NCBI GenBank assembly: GCA_900757195.1
Contig: CAAEMZ010000016.1
Location: 1-64,000 of the forward strand
Length of the DNA stretch: 64,000 nucleotides
From: Lachnospiraceae bacterium
Lineage (GTDB): Bacteria; Bacillota; Clostridia; Lachnospirales; Lachnospiraceae
Direction: 5' to 3'
The translations under genes were made by a program, and so were the position numbers. The notes beneath the pieces were generated by a model. It did not search any database and was not told the origin of the DNA. It saw only the letters and a list, made by a program, of their open reading frames with translations. Shown one piece after another: positions 8,114-16,059 of the stretch (positions are counted from its first letter, which is position 1; each line of letters begins with the position of its first letter).

Positions 8114-9530
8114 AAAATCAATTAAAAGTTTTATATTTGAAAATAAAGTCGTGATTCTGTTCGTTCTGCTCTGTGTCGGCGGCTTTATCGCATCCAACCA
8201 GTCACTGACCTTCGTTATGCGTGAGCTGGTGACACGTATCGGAAGAAATACCTTCCTTGTTCTTGCGCTGATTATCCCGGTACTGGCCGGTATGGGTATG
8301 AACTTTGGTATTGTTATCGGTGCGATGGCAGCACAGATTGCCATCTTCCTCACAACTTACTGGGGATTTGTCGGTATCAGCGGATTTTTACTGACAGTAC
8401 TGCTGGCAACACCGATGGCGATCTTCTTTGGTTTCCTTGTCGGAAAGCTTTTTAATAAGATTAAGGGCTCTGAGATGATCGGTGGTCTGGTCCTCGGTTA
8501 TTTTGCAGATGGTTTTTACCAGTTATTATTCCTGTTTATCTTCGGTGGTATTATTAAAATCAACAGTACCACACTGATGGTTCCGACAGGGATTGGTGTT
8601 AAGAATACGATTGACTTAAAAGATACGGTGAAATATGCACTGGATTCCGTATCCATGCTGACAATTGTTGAGGTCGGTTTCTTTGTGGTTGCGGCGCTGG
8701 CCGTTATTTCCACGATTTTAAAAGTGGTTCAGAAACAGGCGGTCAACTATAAAAAGACGGGAATGATCCTCGTTGTGGCTGCGGTGATTTACGGACTGAG
8801 CTTCGTACCGTTTGTTGAGGCCTTTTTATCCCAGGATAAACTGATCCTTTTAACAGCGCTTGAAATCGGCTGCGTTGTTGTGGCGGTATGGAATATTTTA
8901 AGACTGATCGTACAGAAATTTATTCTGAAAAAAGAGTACAATCTTAAAAAGACGATTGTGAATCTGATTCTCGTTGTGATCGTTTACGGTCTGACCTATA
9001 TTCCGGCTGTTTACGAAGCAACGGTTGCGACGACCGTTCCGGTAATGACCTTCCTTTGTATCGGCGGACTCTGTGTTTTCAATAATCTGCTTCTGAGAAC
9101 GAAACTCGGACAGAATATGCGTACCGTCGGACAGAGCCGTGTGGTTGCCAATGCAGCAGGTATCAATGTTGACCGGACACGTATTATCGCTATGATTCTT
9201 TCCACTGTTCTGGCAAGCTGGGGACAGTTGATCTACTTACAGAATATCGGTACATTTGCCACCTATGGCGCCCATACTCAGGTAGGTACCTTCGCTATTG
9301 CGGCGATTCTCGTCGGCGGAGCGTCCGTCCAGAAGGCGACGAACCGGCAGGCGATTCTCGGTGTTATTCTTTTCCACACCCTGTTTATTGTAGCGCCGCT
9401 GGCCGGTAATGAATTATTCGGAAATCCGATGATCGGTGAATATTTCCGTGTATTCGTTTCCTATGGTGTCATCGCCATGTCGCTGGCTATGCATGCATGG
9501 AAATCTGTAAAGAAAAAGAAAGAAGCTTAA
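8106..9530 (+). CDS. ABC importer permease, second subunit with a large insertion
   Basis: A 474-residue permease of the same family, overlapping the first permease by eight bases and starting with GTG behind AGGAGG. It carries the matching motifs VANAAGINVDRTR and ILVGGASVQKATN. Between the usual middle spans it has about 100 extra residues (roughly 185-300) with three or four additional hydrophobic segments separated by Lys-rich loops, so it is much longer than its partner. The role of this insertion is unknown. It ends the operon, just before a strong hairpin. Confidence 0.83.
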   Translation: MNKKSIKSFIFENKVVILFVLLCVGGFIASNQSLTFVMRELVTRIGRNTFLVLALIIPVLAGMGMNFGIVIGAMAAQIAIFLTTYWGFVGISGFLLTVLLATPMAIFFGFLVGKLFNKIKGSEMIGGLVLGYFADGFYQLLFLFIFGGIIKINSTTLMVPTGIGVKNTIDLKDTVKYALDSVSMLTIVEVGFFVVAALAVISTILKVVQKQAVNYKKTGMILVVAAVIYGLSFVPFVEAFLSQDKLILLTALEIGCVVVAVWNILRLIVQKFILKKEYNLKKTIVNLILVVIVYGLTYIPAVYEATVATTVPVMTFLCIGGLCVFNNLLLRTKLGQNMRTVGQSRVVANAAGINVDRTRIIAMILSTVLASWGQLIYLQNIGTFATYGAHTQVGTFAIAAILVGGASVQKATNRQAILGVILFHTLFIVAPLAGNELFGNPMIGEYFRVFVSYGVIAMSLAMHAWKSVKKKKEA

Positions 9531-9553
9531 AGGCTTTCTAAAACGAAATTATA

Positions 9554-9590
9554 AAAAGGCGAATTGGAGTTATGCTCCAATTCGCCTTTT
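9554..9590. terminator. Bidirectional terminator between the importer operon and yhfC
   Basis: AAAAGGCGAATTGGAG (9554-9569) pairs perfectly with CTCCAATTCGCCTTTT (9575-9590). T runs on either strand make it usable by both converging transcripts. Confidence 0.85.
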
Positions 9591-9620
9591 AAATTTCAAT
9601 CGGGTAGTTTATGTATTCAA

Positions 9621-10436
9621 TTAATAGTCATCATACTTCAGTGACTGGTACTGGCGGTAAGCGAAGACAGCGACCGCAGCAGCATAGATGGCCAGACCGC
9701 CTTCCAGAAGATAGATATTGGTAATAACCTTCATCTGGTAGAGACCGATCGCAAAACCGACAACGGCATGAAGCAGAATTGCCAGCGGTATATAAGCGTA
9801 TTTCTTACGGCTGACCGCTTTAAAGATCAGGATGGAAAGACTGACCTGAATGGCAAAAGCAGCCATACGTTCCACCCCGGCCAGAAGATATTCGGCGGAT
9901 GGAGTGTTAACCATGGCTGTCAGAGATTCGGTGAGCGACTGAACCTCCTCCGCTGTCTGAGCCTGATTGGCGTAGTTTTCGATGCTTCCCAGCTTGTTCA
10001 GAGCCATGGCAACGATAATGTTCTGGAACATGACAAAGGCGCCGACAAGAACAGCTTCAACACATCCGTGACCGATGCCGTAAACAAAAGCGTCTTCCTT
10101 GCGGATATTCTTCATGAGAAAGTTCATGCAGAAGTAGCGGCCGATTTCTTCAAAGATTCCGGCAGCCAGTCCGCCGTAAAGGGCGTAAAGGAAAGGGCTG
10201 GCAAGGACCGCCCGGCTGATGCTGTTTGTTCCCGAGAGGAAAAATTCGTGGGCGAAGCTTTCCAGTGTCATGGCAAAAATGACAAATGTAATGATACCAA
10301 AAAAGAAGGGCTGCATTTTTACCTGAAACCGGCTTTTAAATGAAAAGAGCAGAACCAGCGGAACCGCAATACAGAGTATTCCGGCGATGCCCATACAGAT
10401 AAAAGCCATCTGCGAAATTAACGGTGTTGTTGACAT
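9621..10436 (-). CDS. YhfC family intramembrane glutamic-type protease-like protein
   Basis: A 271-residue protein with about eight spans. It shows the YhfC family pattern: an EEIGRYFCMNFL helix (residues about 115-126), the following GIGHGCVEAVLVG helix and a later LLHAVVGFAIG. These Glu and His residues resemble the active-site pattern of CPBP-like intramembrane proteases, but activity is not shown for this family as far as I know. The start at 10436 follows AGGAGG; the longer reading to 10649 would begin upstream of the minus-strand promoter (10521-10549). It stands alone, convergent with the importer operon. Confidence 0.75.
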   Translation of the reverse strand: MSTTPLISQMAFICMGIAGILCIAVPLVLLFSFKSRFQVKMQPFFFGIITFVIFAMTLESFAHEFFLSGTNSISRAVLASPFLYALYGGLAAGIFEEIGRYFCMNFLMKNIRKEDAFVYGIGHGCVEAVLVGAFVMFQNIIVAMALNKLGSIENYANQAQTAEEVQSLTESLTAMVNTPSAEYLLAGVERMAAFAIQVSLSILIFKAVSRKKYAYIPLAILLHAVVGFAIGLYQMKVITNIYLLEGGLAIYAAAVAVFAYRQYQSLKYDDY

Positions 10437-10459
10437 AGTTGTAAATCCTCCTGAATAAG

Positions 10460-10485
10460 GACCGCTGTATATGCGGTCTTTTTTT
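10460..10485 (+). terminator. Plus-strand terminator structure inside the yhfC leader
   Basis: GACCGC (10460-10465) and GCGGTC (10473-10478) are followed by seven T on the plus strand. It lies between the yhfC start codon and its promoter, so on the minus strand it is only a leader hairpin. On the plus strand it would stop any transcript running antisense through yhfC before the GntR operon. Confidence 0.6.
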
Positions 10486-10520
10486 GTCTGCGTATGGAAA
10501 GCCCATACAGCACTTAGAAC

Positions 10521-10549
10521 AGTATACCGCCTTTTGGAGGAAAACTCAA
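10521..10549 (-). promoter_or_regulatory. Promoter of the yhfC gene
   Basis: On the minus strand TTGAGT (10544-10549) and TATACT (10521-10526) are 17 bases apart. Confidence 0.65.
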
Positions 10550-10581
10550 CCGAAGCTTTTTGAGAATTCGAAAAGCGGGTG

Positions 10582-10633
10582 TTGACAATATGTATATATG
10601 GTGATATATTGTACATATAGAATATATACAATA
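10582..10633 (+). promoter_or_regulatory. Promoter and palindromic operator of the GntR-ABC operon
   Basis: TTGACA (10582-10587) and TATATT (10605-10610) are 17 bases apart. TATTGTA (10607-10613) and TACAATA (10627-10633) form an inverted repeat that overlaps the -10 and the start point, and TATGTA (10589-10594)/TACATA (10612-10617) forms a second one across the spacer. Such AT-rich palindromes at the promoter are expected for YtrA-type GntR autorepression. Confidence 0.7.
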
Positions 10634-10686
10634 AAAACGATAAGAACACTATAGAAAATGAAAGAGGGTTAAAGGAGGCATAAGAT

Positions 10687-11061
10687 GTGAATATATTTAT
10701 CAGTAATTCGGGAGAACAGCCGATTTATGAGCAGATTACCGGACAGATTAAGGAGATGATTCTTCGGGGTGAATTAAAAGGCGGCGATGCCCTTCCATCG
10801 ATGCGGGGGCTGGCGAAGGATTTACATATCAGTGTGATTACCACGAAGCGGGCCTACGAAGAACTGGAAAGAGACGGATTTATTCACACCATGGTTGGCA
10901 AGGGCAGTTTTGTGGCCGATGCCAATATGGAGATGATGAAGGAAGAGCAGTTTCGCAGGATTGAGGAGATACTGGCAGAAGGTGTTGCCCTGGCAAAGCG
11001 GAGCGGCATTGGCTGTGAAGAACTGCAGGAAATTATCCGAATGGTTTATGAGGAGGAATAG
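10687..11061 (+). CDS. YtrA-type GntR transcriptional regulator
   Basis: A 124-residue protein with an N-terminal winged helix (PIYEQITGQIKEMI, then LPSMRGLAKDLHIS and TTKRAYEELERDG) and only a short helical tail, the form typical of the YtrA subfamily, which represses ABC-2 exporter operons. The GTG start is eight bases after AGGAGG. It is the first gene of a three-gene operon and probably acts on the palindrome in front of it. The inducer is unknown; in the family, cell-wall antibiotics often relieve repression. Confidence 0.85.
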   Translation: MNIFISNSGEQPIYEQITGQIKEMILRGELKGGDALPSMRGLAKDLHISVITTKRAYEELERDGFIHTMVGKGSFVADANMEMMKEEQFRRIEEILAEGVALAKRSGIGCEELQEIIRMVYEEE

Positions 11062-11063
11062 GA

Positions 11064-11921
11064 ATGGAATATATGATTGAAGTGAAGGGACTCTGTAAAA
11101 ATTATCCGGGATTTTCCCTGAAAAATATCAGCTTTAAGCTGCCCGGAGGATGCATTATGGGGCTGGTCGGTGAAAATGGCGCCGGTAAGTCCACAACGAT
11201 TAAGATAATTATGGATCTGGTGCATAAGGACAGCGGCGAGGTTTCCGTACTCGGCGGTGATATGCAGACCGATGGCCGGCGGCTGCGCAGCGATATTGGC
11301 GTGGTGATGGACGGCGCCGGATTTCACGAAGCATTACGTACCGGAGAAATCGAAACTTTTATGAAACGGATTTATAAAAACTGGGACAGCGCCTATTATC
11401 ATGAACTTCTTCAGAAATTCAGCCTGCCGTCGGATAAACCGGTGAAGGAATTTTCGACGGGAATGCGGATGAAACTTATGATTACAGCGGCGATGGCCCA
11501 TCGTCCGAAGCTTCTGATTCTGGACGAAGCGACCAGCGGCCTGGACCCGGTGGTCCGGGATGAGATTCTGGATATGCTTCTGGCGTTTATCCAGGATGAG
11601 GAACACAGCGTTCTGATCTCCTCACATATCACCAGTGACCTGGAAAAGGTTGCGGACTACATCACCTTTATCCACAGGGGCGAAGTTTTTATGTCGGAGG
11701 AAAAGGACCGGATTATGGAAGAATATGCCGTGATTCACTGCCGGTCAGAGGATGTGGAGCAGATGGATAAAAAATATATCGCAGGTATCCAGAGGGGAAC
11801 CTACGGCTGCGATGTTCTTGTCAATGACCGGACGGCTGTCCGTCAGAAATATCCGGATCTGCTGATGGATGCGGTGAAACTGGAAGACATTCTGATGTTT
11901 AAAGTGAAGGGGGAAAAATAG
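11064..11921 (+). CDS. ABC exporter ATPase partner of the GntR regulator
   Basis: A 285-residue single-domain ATPase with Walker A GENGAGKST (about residue 37), signature FSTGMRMK, Walker B LLILDEATSGLD and switch histidine in ISSHI. Its length and the long C-terminal tail after the ATPase core fit the ABC-2 exporter ATPases of YtrB type. The gene follows the regulator by two bases and precedes a small ABC-2 permease, so the pair should export or sense a membrane-active compound. Confidence 0.85.
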   Translation: MEYMIEVKGLCKNYPGFSLKNISFKLPGGCIMGLVGENGAGKSTTIKIIMDLVHKDSGEVSVLGGDMQTDGRRLRSDIGVVMDGAGFHEALRTGEIETFMKRIYKNWDSAYYHELLQKFSLPSDKPVKEFSTGMRMKLMITAAMAHRPKLLILDEATSGLDPVVRDEILDMLLAFIQDEEHSVLISSHITSDLEKVADYITFIHRGEVFMSEEKDRIMEEYAVIHCRSEDVEQMDKKYIAGIQRGTYGCDVLVNDRTAVRQKYPDLLMDAVKLEDILMFKVKGEK

Positions 11922-11922
11922 T

Positions 11923-12564
11923 ATGAGCGGATTATTAGTCAAGGAATTTTCCGTCCTGAAACGTTACGGACGGCAGTATGTCATTCTTTTTATTTTCTTT
12001 GCCGCATTCAGCTTTTATTTAAAATCACCAACCTATATGCAGAGTATGCTGACGATGGTTCTGGCGATGCTGACTTTTACGGGGATGAGTTATGATCACA
12101 TGGCCGGCTGGGATAAATATGTCCTGACGATGCCGGTGGAGCGTAAAACGGTTGTATTGTCAAAATATATAACGACATTGCTCTGGGCGGTAATTGCGCT
12201 TGTCATCGGCGGTGTTTCAGGGGTAGCGCTTTCTCAGGTTCCGGCGGTAAAGGGGGAAGGACTTCCGGAAATCCTGGCGGTGTCCGCAGCCTTATTCTGC
12301 ATGGCGCTTTTTATCTATGGCATTATGCTTCCTCTGATCTTTAAATTCGGTGTCGAGCGGGCCAGAAGTTTTATGTTTATTGTGATTTTAATTCCGGTTG
12401 CTGCGGTGATCGGTCTGTCTAAAATCATACCGGAACAGATGATGCATTCTTTTTTAAACAACTACGCCCTGTTTTTAATTATCGGAATTGCCGTATTTTG
12501 TATAGCGCTTTATATGATATCCTATGTTATCAGTGTGAAAATTTATGCGAAGAAGGAATTTTGA
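11923..12564 (+). CDS. ABC-2 family transporter permease
   Basis: A 213-residue protein with six predicted spans and the start MSGLLVKEFSVLKRYGRQY, in keeping with the small ABC-2 permeases (ABC2_membrane_5 type) that follow YtrA-type regulators. The TMPVERKTVVLSKYI stretch after the second span is typical. It begins one base after the ATPase stop. Substrate unknown. Confidence 0.8.
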   Translation: MSGLLVKEFSVLKRYGRQYVILFIFFAAFSFYLKSPTYMQSMLTMVLAMLTFTGMSYDHMAGWDKYVLTMPVERKTVVLSKYITTLLWAVIALVIGGVSGVALSQVPAVKGEGLPEILAVSAALFCMALFIYGIMLPLIFKFGVERARSFMFIVILIPVAAVIGLSKIIPEQMMHSFLNNYALFLIIGIAVFCIALYMISYVISVKIYAKKEF

Positions 12565-12591
12565 TGTGTTATGCTCAGGGAGGTGGTGCCT

Positions 12592-12819
12592 GTGAAACAT
12601 AGAAAATGCTGTCCAAAGTGCGGTTCAGGTTCGATCGTCCGTGTACCGGATCATCCTTACCGGCATGCCAGTGGAAATAATATTTATACATCGACCTTTA
12701 CCCTTATTGGGAAAATTCCCGTCATCCGGTATGTCTGCTGTGACTGCGGTTATGTGGAAAACTGGGTGGAGACAAGGCAGGAAAGGGATGAGATCCGGCG
12801 GAGATTCGGGGAGACATAA
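12592..12819 (+). CDS. Small zinc-ribbon protein
   Basis: A 75-residue protein with two CxxC knuckles, CPKCGS near the start and CCDCGY in the middle, which should bind one zinc. The rest contains a short basic Glu/Arg-rich tail. The GTG start at 12592 is preceded by GGGAGGT with seven bases spacing, better than an ATG at 12571 that precedes that site. It may be the last gene of the GntR operon. Function unknown. Confidence 0.65.
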   Translation: MKHRKCCPKCGSGSIVRVPDHPYRHASGNNIYTSTFTLIGKIPVIRYVCCDCGYVENWVETRQERDEIRRRFGET

Positions 12820-12921
12820 GAGCTTTTATCTGCACACAAAAAAGATTCCGGCGCAGCCATCGTAAATAATACAATCTGCCGCTTAATAATCTAGTAATAG
12901 AAAAGGATGGGACTATTCGAT

Positions 12922-13452
12922 ATGCGGAATGAATTTTTTAAATCAATACTTATATTAATTTGTATCATTATATATATTCTATATCTATATATAAAAACAT
13001 CATCCACAAAAAAGAGCATGGGTACTCCAAAGATTATTGTTAAGCCGTCTCATGAACAAAAAAAGTTTTCATTCCTTTTGGGCTTTCTTTGTGTGATTAG
13101 TATTATTTTAATTCTTTTACTGAGTATTGACTTTGATGTAGATGTATATACCAAAATCAAAATTATAAATTTAAAACTTCATATGCCTTTGTTTTATACA
13201 ATTACTTTTTTCTTAACATGGTATTTCACAAAAACATTACAGCCGACTATATTTTATGAGAATTGTATACTGTATCGAGGAAATTGTATAAATTGGACAG
13301 ATATCTATAAAACCAAAAGAAGAAGCAATACAAGGTTAACCGTATATTACACAGATAAAATTAATTCACGTATAGACATTTTACATCTGGAGACACAAAG
13401 AATAATGATAGATGAAATAATCGTAAGCAAAGTAAAGGAAAAATCTAATTGA
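12922..13452 (+). CDS. AT-rich orphan membrane protein of unknown function
   Basis: I do not recognise this 176-residue protein. It has one hydrophobic span near the start, a Lys/Ser-rich linker, two spans near residues 52-71 and 90-106, and a soluble C-terminal part (FYENCILYRGNCINWTDI...) that resembles the DUF5673/PH-like tails of some Firmicute membrane proteins; that likeness is by eye only. Its codons are strikingly A/T-rich (ata, aaa, att, tat) compared with all neighbours, suggesting recent acquisition. The start at 12922 is supported weakly by AAAGGATGG upstream; an ATG at 12907 is possible. Confidence 0.55.
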   Translation: MRNEFFKSILILICIIIYILYLYIKTSSTKKSMGTPKIIVKPSHEQKKFSFLLGFLCVISIILILLLSIDFDVDVYTKIKIINLKLHMPLFYTITFFLTWYFTKTLQPTIFYENCILYRGNCINWTDIYKTKRRSNTRLTVYYTDKINSRIDILHLETQRIMIDEIIVSKVKEKSN

Positions 13453-13509
13453 CATCTGAAAAACGTGTTTGGAAGCGTCGGATCAACTGATAGAGGATGA
13501 ATAAAATAA

Positions 13510-13541
13510 GAGCCGGAAGTTTAATCAAAAACTTTCGGCTC
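13510..13541. terminator. Bidirectional terminator
   Basis: GAGCCGGAAGTTT pairs with AAACTTTCGGCTC with one G-T pair. The T-rich tract is better on the minus strand, so it mainly ends the ABC-F gene. Confidence 0.75.
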
Positions 13542-13563
13542 TCATTGTTATAATAAGGTTTAT

Positions 13564-15213
13564 TTATTCTTCGCTGCCCTCGTCTTCTTCCATCTGAGCA
13601 TCCATATTCATAATCTGGCGTTTTCTTGCCATTTCATCACTTTCAAGATATTCATCGTAAGTACACTGCTTATCGATCAGGCCGCCGGCAGTAATTTCCA
13701 TAATACGGTTGGCCGTGGTCTGTACGAACTGGTGGTCCTGAGAAGTGAAGAGAAGGACACCCGGGTATTTCATCAGACCATTGTTCAGAGCGGTGATGGA
13801 TTCCATATCCAAATGGTTGGTCGGCTCGTCCAGAATCATGGTATTTGCGCCGGACATCATCATGCGGGAGAGCATACAGCGGACACGTTCTCCACCGGAG
13901 AGAACATTGACCCGTTTGAGGCCGTCGTCACCGGAGAAGAGCATACGTCCGAGGAAGCCGCGGACATAGGTCACATCCTTTTCCGGAGACCATGGCATCA
14001 TCCAGTCAACGATGGTGTCATCGCTGGCAAATTCCTTTGTATTATCCTTCGGGAAGTAAGCCTGGGAGGTTGTTACGCCCCATTTATACGTACCTTCGTC
14101 CGGTTCCATTTCGCCGGATAAAATTTTAAATAAGGTCGTTGTGGCATTGACATTCGGGCCGACAAAAGCGACTTTATCTTCATGATTTAAAATAAAGGAA
14201 ATATTATCGAGAACTTTAACGCCGTCGATGGTTTTTGAAATACCGTCGACCATCAGAACTTCATTACCGATATCCCGGTTTGGTTTAAAATCAATGTATG
14301 GGTATTTACGGCTGGAAGGACGGATTTCATCCACCTGGATTTTTTCCAGAGCCCGTTTTCTGGAAGTCGCCTGCTTGGATTTGGAAGCGTTGGCGCTGAA
14401 CCGCTGGATAAATTCCTGTAATTCCTTGATTTTTTCTTCTTTTTTCTTATTGGCTTCTTTCATCTGTTTAATCATCAACTGGCTGGATTCATACCAGAAA
14501 TCATAATTTCCGGCGTAGAGCTGGATTTTGCCGTAGTCGATATCCGCAATATGGGTGCAGACCTTATTCAGAAAATAACGGTCATGAGAAACAACGATGA
14601 CGGTATTTTCAAAGTTAATTAAAAATTCTTCCAGCCATGCGATCGCATCTAAATCCAGATGGTTGGTCGGCTCGTCAAGGAGCAGAACGTCCGGATTACC
14701 GAACAGAGCTTTGGCAAGGAGGACTTTGACTTTCTGGCCGCCGTCCAGATCGCGCATGTAGGCATAGTGAAGGTCGGATTCGATGCCGAGGCCGTTTAAG
14801 AGGATCGCCGCATCACTTTCAGCTTCCCAGCCGTTTAATTCGGCGAATTCACCTTCCAGTTCGCTGGCGCGGATACCGTCTTCTTCTGTGAAGTCTTCCT
14901 TCATGTAGATGGCATCCTTTTCTTTCATAATTTCATAGAGACGGGTGTTGCCCATGATGACGGTGTCCAGGACCTGGTAATCATCATATTTATAATGGTC
15001 CTGCTCCAGCACAGAAAGACGTTCGCCCTGATTCATGGTGATATCGCCTTTGCTCGGTTCCAGTCTTCCGGAAAGAATCTTGAGAAATGTTGATTTTCCG
15101 GCGCCGTTGGCACCGATCAAACCGTAGCAGTTTCCTTCAGTAAATTTAATATTAACATCTTCAAATAATGCACGTTTTCCCAAACGTAAAGTTACATTGT
15201 TTGCACTAATCAT
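13564..15213 (-). CDS. ABC-F protein of the YkpA/YbiT group
   Basis: A 549-residue soluble protein with two ABC domains and no membrane spans, the ABC-F layout of ribosome-acting translation factors. Domain one has Walker A GANGAGKST, a family-type signature LDGGQKVKV and LLLDEPTNHLD. The linker is a Lys/Glu-rich coiled coil (about residues 250-300). Domain two has LSGGERVRC and MILDEPTNHLD, but its Walker A reads GPNVNATTT, so the ATP-binding lysine is replaced by Thr (about residue 358). The start at 15213 is the first that matches the family N-terminus. It probably tunes translation rather than confers resistance. Confidence 0.85.
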   Translation of the reverse strand: MISANNVTLRLGKRALFEDVNIKFTEGNCYGLIGANGAGKSTFLKILSGRLEPSKGDITMNQGERLSVLEQDHYKYDDYQVLDTVIMGNTRLYEIMKEKDAIYMKEDFTEEDGIRASELEGEFAELNGWEAESDAAILLNGLGIESDLHYAYMRDLDGGQKVKVLLAKALFGNPDVLLLDEPTNHLDLDAIAWLEEFLINFENTVIVVSHDRYFLNKVCTHIADIDYGKIQLYAGNYDFWYESSQLMIKQMKEANKKKEEKIKELQEFIQRFSANASKSKQATSRKRALEKIQVDEIRPSSRKYPYIDFKPNRDIGNEVLMVDGISKTIDGVKVLDNISFILNHEDKVAFVGPNVNATTTLFKILSGEMEPDEGTYKWGVTTSQAYFPKDNTKEFASDDTIVDWMMPWSPEKDVTYVRGFLGRMLFSGDDGLKRVNVLSGGERVRCMLSRMMMSGANTMILDEPTNHLDMESITALNNGLMKYPGVLLFTSQDHQFVQTTANRIMEITAGGLIDKQCTYDEYLESDEMARKRQIMNMDAQMEEDEGSEE

Positions 15214-15260
15214 GTTCTGATACCTTTCTATATGAATTCTTTTAAAATGACACATCTTCT

Positions 15261-15288
15261 ATTGTATCGAAAAAAAAGGAATTTGCAA
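15261..15288 (-). promoter_or_regulatory. Promoter of the ABC-F gene
   Basis: On the minus strand TTGCAA (15283-15288) and TACAAT (15261-15266) are 16 bases apart. Confidence 0.6.
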
Positions 15289-15308
15289 GGACTTTTAGGG
15301 AATAGATG

Positions 15309-15337
15309 TTGAGAAAAGAGATTTCTTTGATTATAAT
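15309..15337 (+). promoter_or_regulatory. Promoter of the TetR gene
   Basis: TTGAGA (15309-15314) and TATAAT (15332-15337) are 17 bases apart. Confidence 0.75.
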
Positions 15338-15360
15338 AGGAAATAAGGGAGCGAAGCTGT

Positions 15361-15930
15361 ATGAATCATATCGAAGAAAAACGTGATAAAATGAAATACC
15401 GACTGGCCGATGCCATGAAATCCTGTATGGGGAAGATGTCCGTTGAAAAGATTACGGTTAAAGAAATCGTGGATGCCTGTGGAACGACACGCCAGACCTT
15501 TTACCGGAATTTCCGGGATAAATATGATCTGATCAACTGGTATTTCGATAAAATTCTTCTGGAATCTTTCGAGCATATGGGCCAGGGAAAAACGATTTAT
15601 GAGGGGCTTGTCAGAAAATTTCAGTATATTGAACAGGAATCCGCTTTTTTTCGGGCTGCCTTCCGGACGGATGAGCAGAACTGCCTGAAGGAACATGATT
15701 TTGAACTTATTCTTCAGTTTTATACAGACAAAATTCAGGAAAAAACGCAGAGACCTGTTTCGGGGCATGAGAAGTTTTTACTTGAAATGTATTGCCAGGG
15801 CTCGATTTATATGACGGTTCAGTGGGTCCTCGGAAAGATTAAAAGCACGCCGGAATCAATGGCCCGGTCGCTGGTCGATGCGATGCCCGGAGAGCTGACA
15901 GAAACATTTAAACAGTTGAATTTATTATAA
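15361..15930 (+). CDS. TetR/AcrR family regulator (DhaS-like)
   Basis: A 189-residue regulator with a TetR helix-turn-helix (KITVKEIVDACGTTRQTFYRNF, residues about 30-51) and an all-helical ligand domain of the type found in dihydroxyacetone-kinase regulators (TetR_C_8). GGGAG precedes the ATG by nine bases. It lies just upstream of an iron-dependent alcohol dehydrogenase in the same direction, but a terminator separates them, so it probably acts on that gene or on a distant target. Ligand unknown. Confidence 0.8.
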   Translation: MNHIEEKRDKMKYRLADAMKSCMGKMSVEKITVKEIVDACGTTRQTFYRNFRDKYDLINWYFDKILLESFEHMGQGKTIYEGLVRKFQYIEQESAFFRAAFRTDEQNCLKEHDFELILQFYTDKIQEKTQRPVSGHEKFLLEMYCQGSIYMTVQWVLGKIKSTPESMARSLVDAMPGELTETFKQLNLL

Positions 15931-15969
15931 AGCCGGTTTTTCACAGAAATGTGACAGATTGGCTTTTTT
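15929..15969 (+). terminator. Terminator after the TetR gene
   Basis: AAAGCC pairs with GGCTTT around an inner TCACA-GAAA-TGTGA hairpin, followed by six T. Confidence 0.75.
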
Positions 15970-16059
15970 GTAACTTTAAATTCATACAAAACATTGTTAA
16001 AATATAAACATAAAAATAAATCATCTACAGGAGTTCGGAAAGAAAAGGAGTGTTTGATA

